DNA from: JBHIYN01 sp041984235 | GTDB taxonomy: Bacteria > Pseudomonadota > Gammaproteobacteria > Ga0077536 | Length of the DNA stretch: 19,312 bases | Reading direction: 5' to 3' | NCBI GenBank assembly: GCA_041984235.1 | Contig: JBHIYN010000032.1 | Span: forward strand, 1 to 19,312 | Part shown: in pieces, positions 1-6,244 of the stretch | Position numbering within the stretch: position 1 is the first letter of the stretch | Layout of the letters: each line of letters starts with the position of its first letter | Made by a program: the position numbers and the translations under genes | The notes under the pieces: generated by a model | Seen by the model: the letters and a program-made list of their open reading frames with translations, nothing else | Databases searched by the model: none | What the model was told of the DNA's origin: nothing

Positions 1-770
1 CGCGGGGTTCTGTAACCTTAAACATGGTTCACGACCGAGCGCCAGCGAGGGCGAACGACCGGCCGCAACGCGGACGGGCGATCAATCCTGTCACCCCGAC
101 CATTTCAATCGAAAATCAAAAAATCGCGCGCTCTCACAAAGAGCGAGCGCGGGATTTTGTTGAGTTCGATTGAAATGGTCGCCGGGGTCTGGAACCGTAA
201 ACGAGGTTCACGACCGAGCGCAGCGAGGGCGAACGACCGGCCGCAACGCGGACGGGCGATCAATCCTGTCACCCCGGTCGCTGCCTCCGACCAACACGAA
301 GCCCGTCCTCACCAAGAGCGAGCGCGGGATTTTTCTTGTTTTCGAATGAAGTGGTCGCCGGGATCTGGAACCGTAAACAAGGTTCACGACCGAGCGCAGC
401 GAGGGCGAACGACCGGCCGCGCAGCGGACGGGCGATCAATCCTGTCACCCCAGCCGCTGCCCCCGCATCAACACGAAGCCCGCCCTCAAAGAGAGCGAGC
501 GCGCAATTTTTTGATTTTCGATTGAAATGGTCGCCGGGCTCAGGAACCGTAAACAAGGTTCACGACCGAGCGCAGCGAGGGCGAACAGCCGACCGCGCAG
601 CGGGCGGCTGATCAATCCTGTCACCCCACTCCCCGCCTCCGATCAACACGAAGCCCGCTCCCACAGAGAGCGAGCGCGCAGTTTTTTGTTTTTTGATTGA
701 AATGGTCGCCGGGCTCTGGAACCGTAAACAAGGTTCACAACCAAGCCGAAGGCTAGACGAACGCCCCCTC
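1..770. repeat. Tandem array of ~176-bp intergenic repeat units (at least five)
   Basis: No gene is supported here; short open frames are by-products of the repeats. Units begin with GGAACCGTAAAC at 191, 367, 543 and 718, with a diverged copy near 12, giving periods of about 179, 176, 176 and 175 bp. Each unit carries a near-constant head (AAGGTTCACGACCGAGCGCA onward), the fixed block GATCAATCCTGTCACCCC, a variable middle containing ACACGAAGCCCG, and a tail with GAGCGAGCGCG, a T-rich run and GATTGAAATGGTCGCCGGG. The last unit decays after about 40 bp and ends against the stop codon of the minus-strand gene at 769. There its head is replaced by a small hairpin (AGCC-GAA-GGCT within 731-762). 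The array probably continues left of the window. It is not CRISPR: units are long and have no unique spacers. Confidence 0.9.
98..180. repeat. Large imperfect palindrome (inverted tail of the repeat unit)
   Basis: GACCATTTCAATCGAA at 98-113 is the exact reverse complement of TTCGATTGAAATGGTC at 165-180. The inner arms also pair (AAAATCGCGCGCTCT against AGAGCGAGCGCGGGATTTT, with small mismatches) around a short CACAA loop. The first unit therefore holds an inverted copy of the standard tail in place of the middle segment that the other units carry. RNA from either strand would form a long hairpin with A-rich and U-rich flanks, so it could act as a bidirectional terminator. That role is inferred. 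Confidence 0.8.
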
Positions 771-1629
771 AATCCCCCACCAACGTATGCTCTGACAACG
801 CCAGCCGCTTGCGCTCGCCGCGCGTCAGCGCGCGTAGCTGCGGCACACCAGACAAACCGGGTGCGGGCTTGGCGCGGTAGCCGTCGAGCGCCGCCTGCAC
901 CTCGGCGCCGGGCGGGCGGCGCCGGCCGCCTTCGACCGCATACTCGACCAGGCGCGGCGAGCGCGTGCCGTTCGACGGGCAGTCGTCACCGAGAATCTCG
1001 ACCCAGGTGAAGTCGGCCGGGTCGACCGCGCCGAGGCGCGCGCCGGGCAGGATACCGAACCGATCGACACCGACGCCGAGGAAGTCGTTGTACACGCCGC
1101 CGGAGGACTGGCTCGCGAAGTAGGACGGCGTGACGAAGTTCGAGACCCGCACGCCGTCGACTTCGTAGGCGGTCGACTCCACCGGGTCGCAGATGTCGTA
1201 ACCGTGCAGCAGCCAGGCGCGGGGGTTGTCGCGGAAGCGCGGGTCCGGGCCCGGTACCAGGGCCAGCACGTTGGGATCCATGACCATCTCCAGCGCCTCG
1301 TGCGAGAACGACACCGTCCAGTCCGGCAGATCGGTAAACACGAAGCCGACGGCGAGGGCCCGCGGGGCCTGGTCGTGCAGCTCCAGTGCCGCCCGCACCG
1401 ACAGCCGATCGACCAGGTAGATGACCGCGTCTCCGGCAGGAAACGCCGCACTGTAGCGGCTGGCGGTGGCATTACCGTCGCTCGGGGAAACGAGCACGAC
1501 GCGATACGCCATACCCCAAACAGGTTGCAAATCTTCGGTCATCTGGCGGTCGACCGCCTGGACCGCCATCCTCGCACTCAGATCCGACACCGCAGAAAAA
1601 TTGACGACCGCGATGTGCGGCAGGGCCAT
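769..1629 (-). CDS. Conserved protein of unknown function with HExxE motif (metallopeptidase-like)
   Basis: This 286-residue protein starts MALPHIAVVNFSAV. The ATG at 1629 is chosen because AGAGAGG lies 8 nt upstream; the open frame continues to 1806, but that part overlaps the divergent regulator and has no protein-like character. No signal peptide or membrane segment is seen. The key motif is S-H110-E111-A-L-E114-M-V-M-D118-P, followed by GYDICDPVE (residues 143-151) and VSNFVTPSYF (162-171). I recognise this combination as a conserved bacterial family, but not one with an assigned role. The HExxE pattern plus acidic residues could bind a metal, so a zinc-protease-like fold is possible but unproven. 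The gene is divergent from the CRP-family regulator and has a candidate CRP-dependent promoter at 1661-1703. The tandem repeat array begins at its stop codon. Confidence 0.75.
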   Translation of the reverse strand: MALPHIAVVNFSAVSDLSARMAVQAVDRQMTEDLQPVWGMAYRVVLVSPSDGNATASRYSAAFPAGDAVIYLVDRLSVRAALELHDQAPRALAVGFVFTDLPDWTVSFSHEALEMVMDPNVLALVPGPDPRFRDNPRAWLLHGYDICDPVESTAYEVDGVRVSNFVTPSYFASQSSGGVYNDFLGVGVDRFGILPGARLGAVDPADFTWVEILGDDCPSNGTRSPRLVEYAVEGGRRRPPGAEVQAALDGYRAKPAPGLSGVPQLRALTRGERKRLALSEHTLVGD

Positions 1630-1637
1630 GCCGATAA

Positions 1638-1644
1638 CCTCTCT
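1638..1644 (-). promoter_or_regulatory. Ribosome binding site fixing the start of the HExxE gene
   Basis: On the minus strand this reads AGAGAGG, 8 nt before the ATG at 1629. It decides against the upstream starts of the same frame. Confidence 0.7.
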
Positions 1645-1660
1645 GACATCAGCTCGGGCA

Positions 1661-1688
1661 ATTATTACCTCCACCCGTTCCCGCTCAA
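1661..1688 (-). promoter_or_regulatory. Candidate promoter of the HExxE gene
   Basis: On the minus strand TTGAGC (1683-1688, -35-like, 4 of 6 matches) is separated by 16 bp from AATAAT (1661-1666, -10-like, 5 of 6). The predicted start at about 1654 gives a leader of about 24 nt that contains the ribosome binding site. The -35 region abuts the CRP-type dyad at 1688-1703. Confidence 0.5.
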
Positions 1689-1703
1689 GTGCAAAAGTAC
1701 ACT
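1688..1703. promoter_or_regulatory. CRP-type operator in the divergent intergenic region
   Basis: The sequence AGTGC-AAAAGT-ACACT is a dyad of the nGTGn-N6-nCACn form. Its centre (1695.5) lies 41.5 bp upstream of the start predicted from the minus-strand -10 element at 1661-1666. That is the spacing of a class II CRP-activated promoter. It could also autoregulate the divergent regulator gene. The site is a pattern match; binding is inferred. Confidence 0.5.
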
Positions 1704-1748
1704 GCCGTCGCGCGGCCGGCGGAACCGCGTGCAGGTGGCGGTGACACG

Positions 1749-2450
1749 GTGGGCCAGCGAGTACGGAGCGCGCCACAGGCGATAACGACCGACGAGATCG
1801 CGTCACTCGAGATCTGCCACGAGCTGCACCCGGAGATCTGCCGCGACATCGCTGCGCACGCGATGCGCGTGAAGCGCCCGGCCGGCGCCGAGATCATCAG
1901 CCAGCTGGAGCGTTCGACCGATGTCTACCTGCTGCTCGAAGGGCGCGTGCGGGTCATCATGGTCGCCAGCACCGGCCGCCAGATCACCTACCAGATCCTG
2001 CCGGCGGGACAACTGTTCGGCGAGCTGGCCGCGATCGACGGTGGTCCGCGCTCGGCCGGTGTTTCGGCCGAGGACGACGTCGTCCTCGGCCGGCTCGACC
2101 AGAAGGCCTTTCGCGCACTGCTCGCCGCGCACCCGACCTTCGCTTTCGCCATCATGCGGCGGCTGGCATCGCTCTCGCGCTGGCTCTCGGAGAAGGTCTT
2201 CGAGTACCACGCCTACGACGTCAAGGGCCGGGTGTATACCGAGCTGCTGCGCATGGCCGACGAAACCGGCGGGCCGCTGCACATCGCCGATCGAGACATG
2301 GCGAGCCGCGTCGGCACCACGCGCGAGAACGTCACGCGCATCTACGCCGACCTCAAGCAGCGCGACATCATCCGCCGCCATCCGACCTCGCTCGAACTGC
2401 TCGACGGGGATGCCCTGCGCACCCTGCTGACGGAGTGCGAATTCGGCTGA
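1749..2450 (+). CDS. CRP/FNR-family transcriptional regulator with canonical cyclic-nucleotide pocket
   Basis: A DNA-binding regulator of 233 residues from the GTG at 1749. That start is preferred because AGGTGG lies 10 nt upstream; the alternative GTG at 1689 falls inside the operator dyad and lacks a binding site. The N-terminal cyclic-nucleotide domain (about residues 20-135) carries G91-E92-L-A and P-R101-S102-A, which align with the cAMP phosphate-binding GEL and ERSA segments of CRP. The dimer helix follows (LSRWLSEKV; S147 aligns with CRP S128, but the residue before it is Leu where CRP has T127). The C-terminal winged helix-turn-helix has T-R192-E193-N-V-T-R197, matching the R-E-x-V-x-R recognition helix of CRP and not the FNR type. 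No Cys cluster for an Fe-S centre is seen. It lies 141 bp before the DyP-P450 gene on the same strand and probably controls it and the divergent gene. The ligand, cAMP or another, is not established. Confidence 0.9.
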   Translation: MGQRVRSAPQAITTDEIASLEICHELHPEICRDIAAHAMRVKRPAGAEIISQLERSTDVYLLLEGRVRVIMVASTGRQITYQILPAGQLFGELAAIDGGPRSAGVSAEDDVVLGRLDQKAFRALLAAHPTFAFAIMRRLASLSRWLSEKVFEYHAYDVKGRVYTELLRMADETGGPLHIADRDMASRVGTTRENVTRIYADLKQRDIIRRHPTSLELLDGDALRTLLTECEFG

Positions 2451-2481
2451 GCACGATAGCCGCAGGGGCGGCCCGCGCCGC

Positions 2482-2497
2482 TGTGTAATTGATCACC
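2482..2497. promoter_or_regulatory. CRP-type site upstream of the DyP-P450 gene
   Basis: TGTGT-AATTGA-TCACC matches 8 of the 10 defined bases of the CRP consensus TGTGA-N6-TCACA. It lies between the regulator and the peroxidase gene, 95 bp before the peroxidase start codon. I see no convincing -10 element at class II spacing here, so it may act as a class I site or as a repressor site. Confidence 0.5.
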
Positions 2498-2591
2498 GTT
2501 GCCCGCGTCGTGCTCGACGCACGATCGGCGTACGGGGAACGACGGACGGCCGCGGCAGGCGCCTGTCCAATGAGGGGGTATCCGGCAGACC

Positions 2592-5500
2592 ATGAACGTG
2601 ACCAGCAAGCACCTCGGGCGCAGCACCGACCTGACCGTACTCATGCCGTTGCGACCGGGACTGATCCCGGCACTCGACACCATGAACTATGCCAGCCGCG
2701 CACGCCGCCTGATGGCGGTGTTCAACGGCCTGCGCGTCGCGTCCCGCGAGATCTCGGCGGTGAGGCCGCTGTCCGACGCGGTCGAGCGCATCCAGGCCAT
2801 CCATTCGTTCCGGCTCGCCGTCATCGAGGAGCAGCACAGCCTGCTGCTGGCGGTGACCTTCGACGGGCCCTGGGAACCCTACATCCGCATCATCTGGCGC
2901 GACCTGGGCGCGGTGATGAACCCGATCCTGTGCAACTGCGCCGACTATCCCGGGGCCGAGGCGGACAACTTTCCGGCGTTTGCCGAATGGATCAGGCATC
3001 GCCAGGTCGACAGCGAGTTCTTCTACGCCGCCAGCGGCGACAGCGTCGGCGATCTCGACTACCAGCGTCGGCTGAGCGCCCTGCAGCTCGCCGCGCGCGA
3101 TGCGCAGGCCTTCGAGCGTGAGGCCACGGCGCTGCGCGTGCCGGACCCGTCGGCCGAGGCGCAGCGCGTGGCGCACAATCCCGCCAACCTGCGCGACACG
3201 CTCGCCGCCGGCCTCGGCGCACTCTCGGCAATCTACGATCTGCGCCCCTATTACCTCGAGCCGCGTGAGCAGGACTGGCTGCTGGCCGCCGCCCACACGC
3301 TGCTCGCGGATTTCGTCCCGATCATGGACAGCGACGGGTTTCGCAACGACGCCGCCGTCAACCAGCGCTTCCGCGACCCCATCGCCTGGTTCCGGCAGCG
3401 TCCGGCTCCGGCGTCGCGCGGCAACGGCGGCTACGCCGCCCTGCCGGCCGCCGCGCTACACGAGCTCCAGGGCGGCATCGTCGAGCCCTACGCCGACGTC
3501 AGCCGCGGCTGCCTGGCGTTGCTGCGCATCACCGAGGCCAGTGCCGCGCGCGCCTTTCTCGACAGCCTCGACGTGACCTACGCGGACGACGGCAGCGGCG
3601 GTGCATTCACGCTCAACGTGGCGCTGACCCTGTCCGGCCTGCGCCGCCTGGGGATGTCGCAGGAAGACCTGGCGACACTGCCGAAGGCGTTCCGCGAAGG
3701 CATGGCGGCACGCGCCGGCCTGCTCGGCGACGTGCGCGCCAACCACCCGCTGAACTGGCGCCTACCGCCGCGCAACTGGCCGCGCGGAGGACCGCCGGCC
3801 GGGGTCGGCGAGCGGGTACCCTTGTCGAGCGTGGACATCGTGGTGCAACTGCGCACCGCAGCCGAAGCCGCACCCGACTGGCTCGACGACGACGACGACC
3901 CGCTCACGCAACGGCTGCTCGCGATCGATGCCATGGCGGGCGTGCAACTGCTCTCGGTGGAGGTGATGGCGCGGCAGCGCGACGCGCAGGGCCGGGCACG
4001 CGATCATTTCGGCTTCGTCGACGGTATCAGCCAGCCGGTGGCCGGTGGCGCCGGCGGCGGCGCGCACTGGGACGACCGCGTCAATGCCGGCGAATGCGTG
4101 CTCGGTTACCCCAACGACCGCAACGATCCACCGGTGGCCGCCGACAGCCTGCTCGCCAACGGCACGTTCCTCGTCGTCCGCAAGCTGCGCCAGCATGTCG
4201 AGCGCCTGCACCGGGTGGTCGACGCTCAGCAGGCGGCGCTGACGCAGGCCGGGCTTTCGTCGCGCCAGGCGATCGAGAAGATGATGGGGCGCAGCTATGA
4301 CGGCGAACCGCTCAGTGCGCACGGTGCGGCATACGCGCCGGGCGAGAACGATTTCGACTATGCCGACGATCCTGCCGGCAGCGGCTGCCCGCTGCAGGCG
4401 CACATCCGGCTCGCCAATCCGCGCGATCCGGCGGTGCACGTCAACCCCGGCAAGCCACGCGTACCCCGTATCCTGCGGCGCGGCATGTCCTACGGAGCGC
4501 ACGGCGAAAGCGCACCGGCCGCCGAACGCGGGCTCATGTTCATGGCCTACAACGCCAGCATCGAGGAGCAGTTCGAGGTCATCCAGCGCTGGCTGAGCGG
4601 CGCCAACAGCAGCGGCCTGTCGAGTCAGCAGGCCGACCCGTTTCTCGGCGTGCCGCAGCGTGGCGCGAAACGCACCTTCCGTACCGAACACGGCAACGCC
4701 ACCCTGCGCCTGGATCTCGACGACGGTGACGGCGAGCCGTTGGTGCAGCTCGAGTGGGGCGCGTACCTGTTCGTGCCCGGCCGCAGCGCGCTGCGCCGCC
4801 TGGCCGGCACACCCACGACCAGCGACCTGGTTGCACGGGGCAACGCGCTGATCGAGCGCCTGCCACCGGTGGTCGACGGGCGCACGCCGACGCCGGCGGA
4901 GGTCGATGCGTGGCGCGAGGTGCTCGAATCGAGCGCGACCAGCGCCGCCGCCGCGGCGTTGTGGGCCGCGGTGCGCGCCCGCCACGGCGGCGTGCTGCGC
5001 ACCCCCTTCGGTGTGCTCGCCGGCAGCCAGGCCGCAATCGACGACGTGCTCGGCAACGACGACATCTACTCGGTGTGCGGCTACCACGAGCGCATGCAAG
5101 AGTCGATCGGCTCGATCTACCTCGGTCTCGACGACGGCCCGCAGTACCGCGCGCAGGCCGATCCCTCGAACCAGGCCATCGGCCAGGTCAGCCGCGCCGA
5201 CGCCTTTGCCGCCGCCTACCGCGTGACCCGCACCGCCATCGACACACTGGTTCCGGCCGGCGCCGGCCCGCTGCCGGTGACCATGACCGAGCTGTCCACC
5301 CAGGTCCTCGGCGAACTGTGCACCGGGTGGTTCGGCATTCCCGACGGGCATTACGTCGAGCTCGGTGCCATCGCTCCCCTGCCCGGAGCGCCGCGCTGCC
5401 CGGGTGCGTTCGCGCCGCCGTCGCGCTACATCTTCTCACCGCATCCCGGACAGACCGCGCGCACTGTCGCGGTTGGCCAGGGTCGCGCGCTGCACGAGGC

Positions 5501-6101
5501 CGCGCGGCAGTACGTGAGCGCGGCACGCGGCACGCCGCCGGTCAGCGATCTCGCCGGCGCCCTGTTCACGGCAGTCGGCGACGACGACCTGCTGGCGCGC
5601 ACCCTGATCGGCGTCATGATGGGCTTCCTGCCGACCGTCGACGGCAACTTCCGGGTGGCGCTGTTCAGCTGGCTGACCGGGGGCGAGCTGTGGCGCCTGC
5701 AGGAGGACTTCGCCGCCGCGCCCGGTGCCGATCGCCTGGCGCGCGCCAACGCCGCGTTGATGCCTGCGCTGTCGGTGACCATGCAGCAGCGGCCGGTGCC
5801 CGGACTCATCTGGCGTACCGCCAGGACCGCGACGACCCTGGAAGGCATCGCGGTGCACCCCGGCGACCGGGTCGTGGTCGGCATCGCCTCGGCGACCCAG
5901 GCCTCGCTCGCCGATCACCGCCTCAACGTGGACCCGGTGTTCGGCGGGCGCCGTGACGGCAGCGCCGGACCGCCGCCCACGCACGCCTGTCCCGGTTACG
6001 AGATGGCCCTGGGCGTGATGCTGGGGATGATCGCGGGCGTGCTCGAGGCGGGCACGCTGTACCCGGCAAGCGGCCCGCTGACGGTGCGCATCAGCCGCTG
6101 A
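2592..6101 (+). CDS. DyP-type heme peroxidase fused to a P450-like domain
   Basis: A multidomain heme protein of 1169 residues, with its start chosen from GAGGGGG 13 nt upstream. It has no signal peptide, so it is probably cytoplasmic. Residues about 12-150 form a ferredoxin-like region (SFRLAVIEEQHSLLLAVTFDG..WEPY) of a type I cannot name. Residues about 295-735 are a full DyP peroxidase: GFVD477G (distal Asp of the GxxDG motif), H604 in AHIRLANPR (proximal heme ligand) and R629 in RILRRGMSYG (distal Arg), all intact. Residues about 795-1165 resemble cytochrome P450. They carry a Cys-ligand motif H-A-C1133-P-G-Y-E-M-A near the C-terminus and a RTATTLEGIAVHPGDRVVVG segment, but the K-helix ExxR is replaced by S1061-V-T-M and no I-helix acid-Thr pair is evident. 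DyP enzymes use H2O2 to oxidise dyes, lignin-like phenolics or porphyrins. Two heme centres in one chain are inferred. It lies downstream of the CRP-family gene. Confidence 0.88.
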   Translation: MNVTSKHLGRSTDLTVLMPLRPGLIPALDTMNYASRARRLMAVFNGLRVASREISAVRPLSDAVERIQAIHSFRLAVIEEQHSLLLAVTFDGPWEPYIRIIWRDLGAVMNPILCNCADYPGAEADNFPAFAEWIRHRQVDSEFFYAASGDSVGDLDYQRRLSALQLAARDAQAFEREATALRVPDPSAEAQRVAHNPANLRDTLAAGLGALSAIYDLRPYYLEPREQDWLLAAAHTLLADFVPIMDSDGFRNDAAVNQRFRDPIAWFRQRPAPASRGNGGYAALPAAALHELQGGIVEPYADVSRGCLALLRITEASAARAFLDSLDVTYADDGSGGAFTLNVALTLSGLRRLGMSQEDLATLPKAFREGMAARAGLLGDVRANHPLNWRLPPRNWPRGGPPAGVGERVPLSSVDIVVQLRTAAEAAPDWLDDDDDPLTQRLLAIDAMAGVQLLSVEVMARQRDAQGRARDHFGFVDGISQPVAGGAGGGAHWDDRVNAGECVLGYPNDRNDPPVAADSLLANGTFLVVRKLRQHVERLHRVVDAQQAALTQAGLSSRQAIEKMMGRSYDGEPLSAHGAAYAPGENDFDYADDPAGSGCPLQAHIRLANPRDPAVHVNPGKPRVPRILRRGMSYGAHGESAPAAERGLMFMAYNASIEEQFEVIQRWLSGANSSGLSSQQADPFLGVPQRGAKRTFRTEHGNATLRLDLDDGDGEPLVQLEWGAYLFVPGRSALRRLAGTPTTSDLVARGNALIERLPPVVDGRTPTPAEVDAWREVLESSATSAAAAALWAAVRARHGGVLRTPFGVLAGSQAAIDDVLGNDDIYSVCGYHERMQESIGSIYLGLDDGPQYRAQADPSNQAIGQVSRADAFAAAYRVTRTAIDTLVPAGAGPLPVTMTELSTQVLGELCTGWFGIPDGHYVELGAIAPLPGAPRCPGAFAPPSRYIFSPHPGQTARTVAVGQGRALHEAARQYVSAARGTPPVSDLAGALFTAVGDDDLLARTLIGVMMGFLPTVDGNFRVALFSWLTGGELWRLQEDFAAAPGADRLARANAALMPALSVTMQQRPVPGLIWRTARTATTLEGIAVHPGDRVVVGIASATQASLADHRLNVDPVFGGRRDGSAGPPPTHACPGYEMALGVMLGMIAGVLEAGTLYPASGPLTVRISR

Positions 6102-6197
6102 CGGAACGCGGTCGGACGGCGGCGGAGATCCCGCGGGCGGTGTTGCGCGCCCGGGCGCGGTCCTCATCGGGCCGTGTGTGCCCAGGGCCTCGCCTCG

Positions 6198-6214
6198 CGC
6201 GGGCTTCGCCCGCG
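6198..6214. terminator. Perfect GC hairpin between convergent genes
   Basis: CGCGGGC-TTC-GCCCGCG lies in the 143-bp gap where the DyP-P450 gene and the cyclase-domain gene converge. The 7-bp stem is perfect, but there is no T-run on either side, so it is at best a weak or Rho-assisted terminator. Confidence 0.35.
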
Positions 6215-6244
6215 GATGGTGCTCGCTACGGGTCAGGCAGCGAC

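Noticed and set aside
1..770. CRISPR array or integron attC sites
   Set aside because: Units are about 176 bp with no short repeats and unique spacers, no cas or integrase gene is present, and the GTT..AAC core pairs expected for attC are not seen.
157..772. Short open frames on both strands within the repeat array
   Set aside because: The same peptide recurs once per unit in different frames because the DNA repeats; no ribosome binding site or protein-like composition supports translation.
1689..1748. N-terminal extension of the CRP-family regulator from the GTG at 1689
   Set aside because: It has no ribosome binding site, it lies inside the candidate operator and divergent promoter, and it adds 20 residues without family similarity.
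3762..5351. Long open frame on the minus strand inside the DyP-P450 gene
   Set aside because: It lies antisense to a gene with intact catalytic motifs; its translation is low-complexity His/Arg/Gly-rich and typical of a high-GC shadow frame.
2592..6101. Encapsulin cargo system
   Set aside because: DyP peroxidases are frequent encapsulin cargo, but no encapsulin shell gene is present in the window and the C-terminus is a P450-like domain, not a cargo-loading tail.
6102..6244. Strong Rho-independent terminators in the convergent gap
   Set aside because: A good hairpin exists at 6198-6214 but no T-run follows on either strand.
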